DNA of 64,000 bases from Prorocentrum cordatum (Eukaryota > Sar > Dinophyceae > Prorocentrales > Prorocentraceae): assembly GCA_963575745.1 (NCBI GenBank), contig CAUYUJ010016059.1:642849-706848 (forward strand). Reading direction: 5' to 3'. Below, in pieces: positions 1-9,748 of this stretch; positions within the stretch are counted from its first letter, which is position 1; every line of letters starts with the position of its first letter. The translations under genes and the position numbers were made by a program. The notes below the pieces were generated by a model that saw nothing but the letters and a program-made list of their open reading frames with translations, ran no database searches and was not told the DNA's origin.

Positions 1-1093
1 CCACGCCTGCTATGCCAGGACGACTGGGACGTATAGAGACCGCAGCGAGAGACCACCCCCTGCGCACCCCCTATGGTGTCGAGAAAGTGCCACGCCTGCT
101 ATGCCAGGACGACTGGGGCGTATAGAGACCGCAGCGAGAGACCACCCCCTGCGCACCCCCTATGGTGTCGAGAAAGTGCCACGCCTGCTATGCCTGGACG
201 ACCGGCGCGTATAGAGACCGCAGCGAGAGACCACCCCCTGCGCACCCCCTATGGTGTCGAGAAAGTGCCACGCCTGCTATGCCTGGACGACTGGGGCGTA
301 TAGAGACCGCAGCGAGAGACCACCCCCTGCGCACCCCCTATGGTGTCGAGAAAGTGCCACGCCTGCTATGCCAGGACGACTGGGACGTATAGAGACCGCA
401 GCGAGAGACCACCCCCTGCGCACCCCCTATGGTGTCGAGAAAGTGCCACGCCTGCTATGCCAGGACGACTGGGACGTATAGAGACCGCAGCGAGAGACCA
501 CCCCCTGCGCACCCCCTATGGTGTCGAGAAAGTGCCACGCCTGCTATGCCTGGACGAATAGAGACCGCAGCGAGAGACCACCCCCTGCGCACCCCCTATG
601 GTGTCGAGAAAGTGCCACGCCTGCTATGCCTGGACGACCGGCGCGTATAGAGACCGCAGCGAGAGACCACCCCCTGCGCACCCCCTATGGTGTCGAGAAA
701 GTGCCACGCCTGCTATGCCAGGACGACTGGGCGTATAGAGACCGCAGCGAGAGACCACCCCCTGCGCACCCCCTATGGTGTCGAGAAAGTGCCACGCCTG
801 CTATGCCAGGACGACTGGGCGTATAGAGACCGCAGCGAGAGACCACCCCCTGCGCACCCCCTATGGTGTCGAGAAAGTGCCACGCCTGCTATGCCAGGAC
901 GACTGACGTGGGACGTATAGAGACCGCAGCGAGAGACCACCCCCTGCGCACCCCCTATGGTGTCGAGAAAGTGCCACGCCTGCTATGCCAGGACGACTGG
1001 GACGTATAGAGACCGCGAGCGAGAGACCACCCCCTGCGCACCCCCTATGGTGTCGAGAAAGTGCCACGCCTGCTATGCCAGGACGACTGGGAG
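1..1093. repeat. 89-bp tandem satellite, left edge truncated
   Basis: About twelve head-to-tail units share the core ACCACCCCCTGCGCACCCC followed by TATGGTGTCGAGAAAGTGCC. Spacing is mostly 88-89 bp, with shorter (80) and longer (94) units between 518 and 1,045. Units differ mainly in a short variable segment after GCCAGGACGACTGG. The array runs off the left end of the window, so its true length is unknown. The overlapping open frames of about 76 codons are the same repeat read in phase and are not genes. Confidence 0.97.
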
Positions 1094-1139
1094 GACTGGT
1101 GTCGTCTTGTGTGTGCGAGTGTGTGCATGCGTGCGGCTG

Positions 1140-1253
1140 TATGTAGACGCGTGTCGCCGAGACGTGCTGTGCTGTGCTCTGCTGAGCTGTGCTGTGCTGT
1201 CCTATGCTGTGCTGCGGTCTGCTGTGCTGTGCTGTGCTGTGCTGTGCTGTGCT
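1140..1253. repeat. TGTGC/TGCTG simple-sequence tract
   Basis: A low-complexity tract made of TGCTGTGC and related 5-mers lies between the 89-bp satellite and the GGA tract. Confidence 0.9.
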
Positions 1254-1320
1254 GAGGAGGAGGAGGAGGAGGAGGAGGAGGAGGAGGAGGAGGAGGAGGA
1301 GGAGGAGGAGGAGGAGGAGG
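1254..1320. repeat. (GGA)n microsatellite
   Basis: A nearly perfect GAG/GGA trinucleotide run of about 22 units. Poly-Glu or poly-Pro reading frames here are repeat artefacts. Confidence 0.97.
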
Positions 1321-1561
1321 GCGCGGGTGTGAGACGCGGGCGCGGCGCGGCAGGGAAGAAAACCAGAACCCCACGAAACATGTGGGGGAAAAAACTCAAT
1401 GTTGGCACGCGCGGGGAAGACTGCGGTCGAAGTGCATCTCGTCAGACCCACTGCCAACTTTGAACATTGGGGGGAGGGGGGAAGCGTTGACAGATGAATT
1501 TGGCATGAGTGTTCGCAAATTTGTTCCGAGGCCTGTACTGCGCCCGCCCAAGTTAGCAACT

Positions 1562-2478
1562 CGCACTAAGCCGCGAAGCGCTGTACTAGGTGGTCAAACT
1601 GCCAAATTGTGCGTGCGGGACGCATGCGGACGGTCCCATTGGTGGCTTCTGTGGACGTTGTACTGGGTGGGTGCCAAGTTTGGTGTGTGGGACGCATGTG
1701 GGCTGCCCCACTGGGGGTATCGGTGGAGCTGCCTATTGGGGCCACGAAGCGCTGTACTGGGTGGGTGAAAATGTCAAATTGCGTGCGCGGGACGCATGCG
1801 GACGGTCCCACTGGGAGCTTCGGTGGAGCGCCGCGAAACGCTGTACGGGGTGGGTGAAGATGCCCAATTGGGTATGCGGGACTCATGCTACTGGTCCCAC
1901 TGGCCTCGAAACGCTGTACTGGGTGTGGCGGACGCATGTGGTACCCCCCACAGGTGCCTTAGGTGGAGCTCGCGAGGGGGCCACGAAACGCCGTACTGGG
2001 TGTGGCGGACGCATGTGATACCCCCCACTGGGGCCTTAGGTGGAGCTCCCTATCGGGCCACGAAGCGCCGTACTGGGTGTGGCAAACGCATGTGGTACTC
2101 CCCACTGGGGCCTTGGGTGGAGCTCGCTATGGGGCCCCGGAACGCCGTACTGGGTGTGTTTGATGCATGTGGTACCCCCACTGGGCGTCAGGTGGAGCTC
2201 CCCATTGGGCCACGAAGCGCCGTACTGGGTGTGTCAGACCCATGTGGTGCCCCCCCCCCTGGGGCCTTACGTGGGGCTCCCATGGGGCCGCGAAGCGCTG
2301 TACTGGGTGTGGCAGACGCATGTGGTACCCCCCCTCCCGAGGGGCCTTAGGTGGAGTTCCCGATGGGGCCGCGAAGCGCTGTAATGGGTGTGGCAGACGC
2401 ATGTGGTCCCCCCCCCCTGGGGCCTTGAGTGGAGCTCCCTATAGGGCCACGAAGCGCTGTACTGGGTGGGTGAAGCTC
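1562..2478. repeat. Degenerate tandem array, GGTGGAGCTCCC family (divergent branch)
   Basis: About twelve diverged units of 70-90 bp carry the landmarks GGTGGAGCTCCCTAT, GGGGCCACGAAGCGC, GTACTGGGTG and GGACGCATG in a fixed order. It belongs to the same family as the array at 5,021-6,239 but is much more diverged, with GCTGTACTGGG where the younger array has GTGTGAGGGGTG. No head module is present on its left. A tail module follows directly on the right. Confidence 0.9.
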
Positions 2479-2580
2479 ATGGAGGAGGGAGGAGGGGGAG
2501 GAGGAGGGCACGGGAGGAGGAGAAGGAGACGCGGGGACCGCTTCTTCAAAACAAGGAACCAACACCACAGGATGGTTGAA
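2479..2580 (+). repeat. Tail module of the composite array element (copy 1)
   Basis: A GGA-rich stretch leads into GGAGACGCGGGGACCGCTTC, then TTCAAAACAAGGAACCAAC, then ACCACAGGATGGTTG. The same module ends the arrays at 6,240-6,345 and about 41,900-41,995. Confidence 0.85.
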
Positions 2581-2799
2581 AATAGTCAATTCTCCTTTCT
2601 AAAAACCGGATAGACTCTACCACCCACCCACCGGGCGTTCGCCGCCCCCCCCCTTCGGGTATGTAAATCAAATACGATTATGACCACATGTCCATCCTAA
2701 ATATGAATATACACTATCCTGGAGGGGCCCGTATCGGTCCCCCTGAGGTCCCTTGTATAAAACGATGGGCGGGGACATTTGTTGTTCTGACATAATTTT

Positions 2800-2965
2800 T
2801 TTTGCTCGCGAATCCTTTGTAACAAATATGACGAAGTGCGCACGCGCGCGTCGTCGCGCGCGCATGCCAAAACCCTTCAAAAATATCCGGTGTCGGAGGG
2901 ACTTCGCAATCGAGTTCCCAACATAAGACAAAACACAGGGACTCGCAACACATATTAGAAACAAA
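2800..2965 (+). repeat. Post-tail module with CG-rich palindrome (copy 1)
   Basis: The segment contains ACGCGCGCGTCGTCGCGCGC followed by CATGCCAAAACCCTTCA. It aligns with 6,440-6,640, which also lies downstream of a tail module, so the composite unit extends beyond the tail. The interval 2,581-2,799 shows nothing I recognise. Confidence 0.7.
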
Positions 2966-2971
2966 AAAAAA

Positions 2972-3200
2972 TTAGCCTGACGAAGGACCCAACCATGTGC
3001 AGTTGCGAGTACCGCATTGTGGGTACCGGTTTCGGTGGAGCTCCTATGGGGCCGCGAAACTTGTGAGGGGTGCGCCGAAGTTGGTGGCGCGGACGCATGT
3101 GGACACCGCCACTGGGGCCTTCGGTGTAGCTCCCTATGGGGCCACGAAACGCTGCCCTGGGCGAGGGAGACGCATGCGAACTACCATGCGAACTGGAGGG
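2972..3200 (+). repeat. Head module plus about two array units (copy 2)
   Basis: It starts with ATTAGCCTGACGAAGGACCC and AACCATGTGCAGTTG, followed by TACCGC and then array units with GGGGCCGCGAAACTTGTGAG. The head reappears at 4,601 and 40,285. No tail is found here, so this copy is truncated. The stretch 3,201-3,485 that follows is a T/G-rich unique sequence without a recognisable gene. Confidence 0.8.
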
Positions 3201-3485
3201 GCCATGGGGAAGTCCGAGGAAAAGAAACCAATTGTTTTTGTTTTTGGGGATCTCCATGCAGTTGTGTGTGTGTTGTTTTGTTGTTTTGGGTGTTTGGGGT
3301 ACCCTCACAGGGTTCGTGAACCCAAGAAGTGCTCATGGCATTTGTGATTGGAATGGTGTCTTATTGTGTTTGATCGTACGGGTTTCCTATGTGTTTGAGT
3401 GTGAGGTTCTCTTATTGAATATGAGAATGGGTATTATGAATGCTTTTGATTGCACGGAGGTATTATTGTTTTGATTGCGTGGGGG

Positions 3486-3760
3486 AGAAGGGAGGTGAGG
3501 AGGAGGAGGAGGAGGAAGACGAGGATGAGCATGAGAAGGAGAAGGAACAGGAGGATAATTTTGACGATGTTGACGATTGTGATGATGAGGATGAGGACGA
3601 GGATGCTGATGATGATGATGATGATGGCGATGATGATAGTGATGATGGTGATGGTGATGATGATGATGAGGATGATGAGGATGATGATGATGAGGATGAT
3701 GATGATGATGCTGATGAGGACGAGGATGAGGCCGAGGATGATCATGGTGATGATGAATGA

Positions 3761-3808
<48 letters not shown>

Positions 3809-3912
3809 GATGGTGGTGGTGATGGTGATGGTGATGGTGATGGTGATGATGATGATGATGATGATGATGCTGATGCTGATGATGATGATGATGATGATGA
3901 TGCTGATGATGC

Positions 3913-3973
<61 letters not shown>

Positions 3974-4145
3974 GGTGGTGGTGGTGGTGGTGATGATGAT
4001 GAGGAGGAGGAGGAGGAGGAGGAAGAGGATGAGGATGAGGATGATGCTGATGATGGTATTGGTGGTGGTGGTGATGCTGATGCAGATGATGGTGGTGGTG
4101 GTGGTGATGAGGATGAGGACGAGGATGAGGACGAGAATGAGAAAA
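3486..4145. repeat. GAT/GAG trinucleotide microsatellite, about 650 bp
   Basis: Long runs of GATGAT, GGTGGT and GAGGAG in register, with GATGCTGAT variants. It is open in several frames on both strands (poly-Asp, poly-Met, poly-Ser or poly-Ile), which shows the openness comes from the repeat period and not from selection for coding. Confidence 0.97.
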
Positions 4146-4600
4146 GCCTCACGCCACATAGTCTTTAGTCTCACCCTCATAGGGGGGGGGGGGGCGGCGG
4201 CAGGTCTGGGCGTTGCAGCTTTTGTCACGCCCGGCGTCGTCGCCCCGAGCGTCGGGCCCCGCGGGACCCTCGCAGATCGATCTGGTTGGAGAAATCTGGG
4301 ACCCTCGCAGATCTGGTTCCTGGAGGGGGTCGGAGTAGATCAGGTCGGAGGATGGCGCCGCATCGCCGATGCGTCGACGATGCGGCTCGATGCGGAGCCC
4401 CATGTCCTTCACGCGGACGTCACCGATGCATCGCCGACTTCGCCGGTGCATCGCAGATGCATCGCCGATGTATCGCCGATGCGGCGCGATCCTCCGACCC
4501 CATCTACTCCGACCCCATCCAGGAGGCCTTTAAAAAATGGTGCAGAGAGATTGGGTTTAGGTCGCTGGTCGCGATTTAGGGGAACGAAGAATGACATAAA
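4146..4600. other. Non-genic stretch with GATGCATCGCC short repeats
   Basis: A poly-G run near 4,182-4,195 is followed by two copies of GGGACCCTCGCAGATC (about 4,260 and 4,300) and a cluster of GATGCATCGCC/GATGCGTCGACGATGC variants at 4,360-4,490. No coding region is supported. Confidence 0.6.
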
Positions 4601-4715
4601 CATAATTAGCCTGGCGAAGGACCCAACCATATGCAGTTGAGAGTACCGCAATTGTGAATATCTTCTTCGGTGGCGCTCCCTATGGGGCCACGAGCCGTAT
4701 GAGGGGTGTGCCGAA
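4601..4715 (+). repeat. Head module plus one array unit (copy 3)
   Basis: Starts with ATTAGCCTGGCGAAGGACCC, AACCATATGCAGTTG and TACCGCAATTGTG, then a GGGGCCACGAGCCG array unit ending in GTGCCGAAATG. It opens the composite element that ends with the tail at 6,345. Confidence 0.85.
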
Positions 4716-5020
4716 ATGCGTGGCAGTGTACACAACACGAACGAAGACGATAGGTCCGAATATGAAAGCTTGAGCGCGTGCGAGTCGGATCGCGAGCGAG
4801 TCTGATTATGAATGAATCTGCGCGCGATTGATTCTATTCGCATGAATGCGTGCATGGATACGCCCAGTGTAAATGTATGTATACGACTGTGAACAGTTTG
4901 GGTCTGCGTGACTCTCGGTACTCGTGACTCTGAGCGTCGCCTCTGCAGGGGGCTTCCCTGGGAACCCCGACGGCAGCGCCCGCGCGCCGCGACGCCCATG
5001 TCGGCACGCCACACACCTGG
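4716..5020. other. Unique spacer inside composite element copy 3
   Basis: About 300 bp separates the head from the main array. It holds no recognisable gene or repeat. The equivalent position in the 40-kb copy is also occupied by foreign sequence. Confidence 0.5.
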
Positions 5021-6239
5021 TGTGCGGGACGCATGCGGACGGCAGCACTGGGGCCTTCGGTGGAGCTCCCTGTGGGGCCACGAAACGTGTGAGGGGTGTG
5101 CCGAAATGGGTGTGCGGGACGCATGCGGACGGCAGCCATGGGGCCTTCGGTGGAGCTCCCTATGGGGCCACGAAACGTGTGAGGGGTGTGCCGAAATGGG
5201 TGTGCGGGACGCATGCGGACGGCAGCACTGGGGCCTTCGGTGGAGCTCCCTGTGGGGCCACGAAACGTGTGAGGGGTGTGCCGAAATGGGTGTGCGGGAC
5301 GCATGCGGACGGCAGCCATGGGGCCTTCGGTGGAGCTCCCTATGGGGCCACGAAACGTGTGAGGGGTGTGCCGAAATGGGTGTGCGGGACGCATGCGGAC
5401 GGCAGCACTGGGGCCTTCGGTGGAGCCCTCCACGAAACGTGTGAGGCCGACGGGACGCATGCGGACGGCAACGGTGGAGCTCCCTATGGGTGTGCCGAAA
5501 TGTGTGCCGAAACGGGTGTGCGGGACGCATGCGGACGGCAGCACTGGGGCCTTCGGTGGAGCTCCCTGTGGGGCCACGAAACGTGTGAGGGGTGTGCCGA
5601 AATGGGTGTGCGGGACGCATGCGGACGGCAGCCATGGGGCCTTCGGTGGAGCTCCCTATGGGGCCACGAAACGTGTGAGGGGTGTGCCGAAATGGGTGTG
5701 CGGGACGCATGCGGACGGCAGCACTGGGGCCTTCGGTGGAGCTCCCTGTGGGGCCACGAAACGTGTGAGGGGTGTGCCGAAATGGGTGTGCGGGACGCAT
5801 GCGGACGGCAGCCATGGGGCCTTCGGTGGAGCTCCCTATGGGGCCACGAAACGTGTGAGGGGTGTGCCGAAATGGGTGTGCGGGACGCATGCGGACGGCA
5901 GCACTGGGGCCTTCGGTGGAGCTCCCTGTGGGGCCACGAAACGTGTGAGGGGTGTGCCGAAATGGGTGTGCGGGACGCATGCGGACGGCAGCCATGGGGC
6001 CTTCGGTGGAGCTCCCTATGGGGCCACGAAACGTGTGAGGGGTGTGCCGAAATGGGTGTGCGGGACGCATGCGGACGGCAGCACTGGGGCCTTCGGTGGA
6101 GCTCCCTGTGGGGCCACGAAACGTGTGAGGGGTGTGCCGAAATGGGTGTGCGGGACGCATGCGGACGGCAGCCATGGGGCCTTCGGTGGAGCTCCCTATG
6201 GGGCCACGAAACGTGTGAGGCGTGTGCCGAAATGGGTGT
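5021..6239 (+). repeat. 90-bp tandem array with 180-bp higher-order period
   Basis: Thirteen to fourteen units of exactly 90 bp follow the order GTGTGCGGGACGCATGCGG, ACGGCAGC, GGGGCCTTCGGTGGAGCTCC, GGGGCCACGAAACGTGTGAG, GGGTGTGCCGAAATGG. Alternate units differ in a linked way: CACTGGGG goes with CTGTGGGG, and CCATGGGG goes with CTATGGGG, giving an A-B-A-B dimer period of 180 bp. One scrambled, shortened unit interrupts the order at about 5,425-5,515. Because 90 is a multiple of three, several frames stay open for hundreds of codons on both strands. I do not call a gene. Confidence 0.97.
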
Positions 6240-6345
6240 GGAGGAGGGAGGAGGGCGGAGGAGGAGGAGGAATGAGGAAGGAGACGCGGGGCACCGTCTC
6301 TTCAAAACGAGGACCCAACACCACAGGATGGTTGGGAAAAACTTG
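6240..6345 (+). repeat. Tail module of the composite array element (copy 3)
   Basis: A GGA-rich lead is followed by GGAGACGCGGGGCACCGTCT, CTTCAAAACGAGGACCCAAC and ACCACAGGATGGTTGGG. The terminal ATGGTTGGG is the reverse complement of CCCAACCAT in the head at 4,618, so the element has short inverted termini. Confidence 0.88.
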
Positions 6346-6439
6346 CGCGCGAGCTCTTGCGAAATCTCAACAAAACCATACGTTCCTAAATATTTGCACA
6401 AAATGCTACCAAGCGGGCTTCGCGCGCGCGCATGTCGAC

Positions 6440-6640
6440 ATCTGTCGAACGCCCTTGCGCGTGTGCCGTCGCGAAAATCCTCTGCAAAAAAATGCGACGA
6501 CATGCAGACGCGCGCGTCGTCGCGCGCGTATGCCGAAATCCTTCACAACCCATCGGTTTCGGAAGGGTTTGAAAATCGTGTGTCCAAAACCCCATACAAA
6601 AACACAAGGTTTCGCAACACGGATTTCCAACAAAAGCGTG
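6440..6640 (+). repeat. Post-tail module with CG-rich palindrome (copy 3)
   Basis: It contains TCGCGAAAATCCTCTGC, ACGCGCGCGTCGTCGCGCGC and ATGCCGAAATCCTTCAC, followed by CATCGGTTTCGGAAGGG. It is collinear with 2,800-2,965 at about the same distance beyond its own tail. Confidence 0.7.
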
Positions 6641-6652
6641 CGCGCGCGCTCT

Positions 6653-7352
6653 TGCGTCGTCTTCGTCGTCGTCGTCGCCGTCCTCCCTCCTCCCGCGTCG
6701 TCGTCGTCGTCGCCGGCATCGTCCTTTGTCTTTCCTCGTGTTCGTCGTCGGCATCCTCTTTGGCGTCGTGGTCGTTTCCGTCGTCGTTGTCGCCGTGGTC
6801 GTCCTTCCTCCTCCTCCCTCGTCGTCGTCCGTCGTCTGCGTCTCGTCGTCGTCCCTCCTATTTCGTCGCCGTCGTCGTCGTCGTCGTCGTCGTCGTCTTC
6901 TCTCCTCCCTCGTCGTTGTCGTCGTCGTCGGCGTCGCCGTCCTTCCTCCTTCTTCGTCGTTCGCGTCGTCGCCGTCCTCCCTCCTCCCTCGTCGTTGTCG
7001 TCGTTGTCGTCGTTGTCGCCGTCGTCGTCCTCCCTTCTCCCTCGTCGTCGTCTTCGTTGGCGGCGTCGTCGTCGTCCTCGTCGTCGTCGTCGGCGTCGGC
7101 GTCGTCGTCGTCTTCGTCGTCGTCGACGTCGGCGTCGTCGTCGTCGCCGCCATCGTCGTTGTCGTCGTCGTTGTCGGCGTCGTTGACGTCGTCGTCGTCG
7201 TCGGTGTCGTCGTTGTCGTCGTTCGGCGTCGTCATCGTCGTCGTCGTTGTCATCGTCGTCGTCGTCGGCGTCGGCGTCGTCGTCGCCGTCGGTGTCGTCG
7301 TCGTCGTTGTCGGCGTCGAAGTCGTTGGAGACGTCGTCGGTGTCGTCGCCCA
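6653..7352. repeat. TCG/CGA microsatellite, about 700 bp
   Basis: Dominated by TCG trinucleotides with CTCCCTCGTCG interruptions spaced irregularly. It is open in many frames as poly-Ser, poly-Val, poly-Arg or poly-Asp. The interruptions CCTCCCTCC recur, suggesting short duplications inside the array. Confidence 0.96.
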
Positions 7353-7794
7353 GCTGGGATGTGCCCAGCAATCAGCACCACCGCGGCCGCGTCGGTCGCG
7401 CCAAACTAGCTGGCCGCTGCGCGCGCGCTTGGGTTGGCGCGGCCGCAGAGATGGGCCAGCTAACTCCAAACACTCGTTGCAATCGTCACCACATGGGTTT
7501 TGCATGCCAAATTGCGGGTGGGTGGGTGGGACGGTTGCAAGAGCGTGGGATGTGTCAACTCGTTTGTTTTAACCAACTACACCACATAGTCTGCACCGCA
7601 TATGTTGCACAACTTGTGTTGCACTGCGTAGAATGCGTTGCATACATTTCACAACAACGATTGTGAGGCACACGCTGTTTTGGGCGCGGGTTTTCGAACA
7701 CACATTGTTTACATCTAGACACGCATGCGGTGCATATGTATGCAATTTTGTTTACACGGTACCGGAGAACAGCCCAATCAGATTTTTGTTGGGC
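7353..7794. other. Unique stretch without a recognisable gene
   Basis: The sequence is less GC-rich than its surroundings and contains loose repeats of TTGCAC and GCATA (7,560-7,660) that resemble the TTGCACCACATAGC words at 62,595-62,780. No supported coding exon. Confidence 0.5.
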
Positions 7795-8146
7795 CTGTGG
7801 GGCTACAGGACTGTAGGGCTATAGGGCTATGGGGCTGCAGGGCTATATGGGTTATTTGGTTATATGGGGTGTACGGCTATAGGGCTATAGGGCTACAGGT
7901 GCTATCGGACTATAGGGTTTTAGGGCTATAGGGTTATAAGGCTATAGAGCTATAGGGCTATAGGGCTCTATAGCTATAGGGCTCTAGGGCTCTAGAGCCA
8001 TAGGGCCATCTGCCTATAGGGCTATAGGGCTATAGAGCTATTTTAAAGCTATTGGTATATAAGGCTATATGGGCGCTATATGGGTTTTTGGGCTAGTTGG
8101 CTATTGAGCTATAGAGCTATGAGGCTATGGGGATATATGGCTATAC
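7795..8146. repeat. CTATAGGG minisatellite
   Basis: About 350 bp of 8-10-bp units built on GGGCTATA, with variants GGGCTCTA and GGGGCTGCA. It is the most AT-rich tandem array in the window. Confidence 0.95.
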
Positions 8147-8290
8147 GGTACCCGGGCACCCCCGGGCATCTCCAGGCACCCCCGAGCACCCGGGCACCTG
8201 GGCACCCACGGGCACCCACGGGCACCCGGGCGCCGGCCACCGAAATCCCTGGGCACCGGGCGCCCATGGGCACCCGGGCACCCGGCCACC
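8147..8290. repeat. GGGCACCC minisatellite
   Basis: Units of CGGGCACCC, partly self-complementary through GGGCACCCGGGC, abut the CTATAGGG array with no spacer. The interval 8,291-8,525 shows nothing recognisable. Confidence 0.93.
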
Positions 8291-8525
8291 AAATCGGCGC
8301 CCCACCTCTCCTAACCACATGAATCCGCTAGGACCCCTAGGGAGGTAAGATCTGATTGGGGAATGTATACTATATACGTCATGAAAAAAAATCTCATATT
8401 GACCCACACACACATACATGTTTAACATATGTTTGAATATACGGGGGCAGCTCTCTTGATGCAGCAACCAGCGCTGTAGTGCGCAAGTAGAAAACAAAAG
8501 GGGGGTCCTGCGCACCCACTCTCGG

Positions 8526-9080
8526 CGTCAGGCCACGCCTGCCACGCCCTGCGAACCTGGCATGGATAGAGACTGCGCTTCGGACCACTTTGAATCGGAG
8601 AACACGCCACGCGCGAGGGGCAAGGCCGCCGCGCGCGCGCGGCGGCCCTGGTCCATTCCGCGCGGGGAAACACACCGTGCGCGAGGCGCAAAGCCGCCGC
8701 GAACACGGCTCTGCGTGGGAGGAAAAGCTTCTCGCGAGTGCCAAGGCCGCCGCGCGCGCGGCGGCCCTGGCACGCCACGCGCGAGGGGCAAGGCCGCCGT
8801 TCGCACAGCTATCCTGGCCCGTTCTGTGTGGGAAAACGCACAATGCGCGCGCGGCGGCCTTACTGCATTTTTTGTTGGGAACACAGAGCACGCGCGAGGG
8901 GCAAGGCCGCGGGGTGCGCAGCGGCCATGGCCCAGTCTGTAAGGAAGAACGCGCAGTCCGCGAAAGGCAAGGCCGCAACGCCTCGATTGCGGAGGCCGCC
9001 GCGCCCGCGGCGGCCCCGCAGAATTGGCCGCATTTGGACGCGGAAACCAGATGCGTGATCCGGGCTGGAAAACCGCGCGC
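8526..9080. repeat. Degenerate GC-rich repeat, GCGAGGGGCAAGGCCGCC family
   Basis: At least six diverged copies of GCGCGAGGGGCAAGGCCGCC are followed by CGCGCGCGCGGCGGCCCTGG and then a variable segment resembling CCGCGCGGGGAAACACAC, spaced roughly 60-110 bp apart. Several frames are open on both strands because of the composition. No coding region is supported. Confidence 0.8.
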
Positions 9081-9591
9081 GCACGCCGCGCGCAGGAGGC
9101 GCACGCGGTGGCGCTGGGCCCATCAGGCACCAATGACTACCGAGCGCGAGAGCTGGACGCCACCGCGCGCACGCGCACGCAGTCGCACGCGCACGTACGC
9201 ACAGTGTCCCAGTAAGACGAAAACTGCCTCCTCGTCGTCCAGAGCAGCGTGCATTGTTGCACGTATACAGATGGTACGCAAATACCAATGGATGCGCGGG
9301 CGTGCGGGCGTATGCACGAAAAGTACATACAAGCATACATAGGTGGATTTATCCATCGCATCGGTCGGTCTCCGTGTAATGTTTTCCCACTGGGGATTTT
9401 AATTAAGCAATGCTTCGGCGGCGAATTCATGGCAGTCGGGATCCAGGGGGGAGAAGGGGGGGACACTATTGTAAAACAGGTTTTGGACATTAACGAAACA
9501 AGCCAACAAACTCCCGACGCTTTTTGTTCACGACGCGAGGGGGCCTGTGTTTTCCAAACATGCCCCGCCAGGGCCTCGACGCCCTTCCCAC
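9081..9591. other. Sequence downstream of glycosyltransferase exon F
   Basis: It begins with the GT donor of exon F (9,591-9,590 on the minus strand) and is presumably intron. I could not find the next glycosyltransferase exon here or further left. Confidence 0.4.
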
Positions 9592-9748
9592 GCCAGGCGC
9601 CCGTGCGCGGGATGAGGTACTCCCGGCTCGGCTTCCCGAGGATGGTGCTCGCAGAGCCGCCGAGGAACGCCACCCTCGAGAGGCGGCTGCCGCCGCGCTC
9701 CAGCAAGATGTCCACCGCGTCGCAGAAGTCGACGATGCCCTTGCGCCC
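9592..9748 (-). CDS. Glycosyltransferase exon F
   Basis: Fifty-two codons plus one base starting GRKGIVDFCDAVDILLERGG and containing VAFLGGSASTILGKPS and EYLIPRTGAW. It continues exon E as FFGRLEGRKG. The acceptor is GCCCAG and the donor GTGGGAAGG at 9,591. Confidence 0.85.

Noticed and set aside
1-1093. CRISPR-like regular repeats
   Set aside because: Units are contiguous satellite monomers without unique spacers or cas genes, in a eukaryotic context.
3434-4228. Poly-Asp, poly-Met, poly-Ile and poly-Ser proteins
   Set aside because: All derive from one GAT/GAG microsatellite open in several frames.
4409-7572. Very long open frames (up to about 880 codons) on both strands
   Set aside because: They are the 90-bp array and TCG microsatellite read in phase; the period is a multiple of three and all copies vary as DNA, not as protein.
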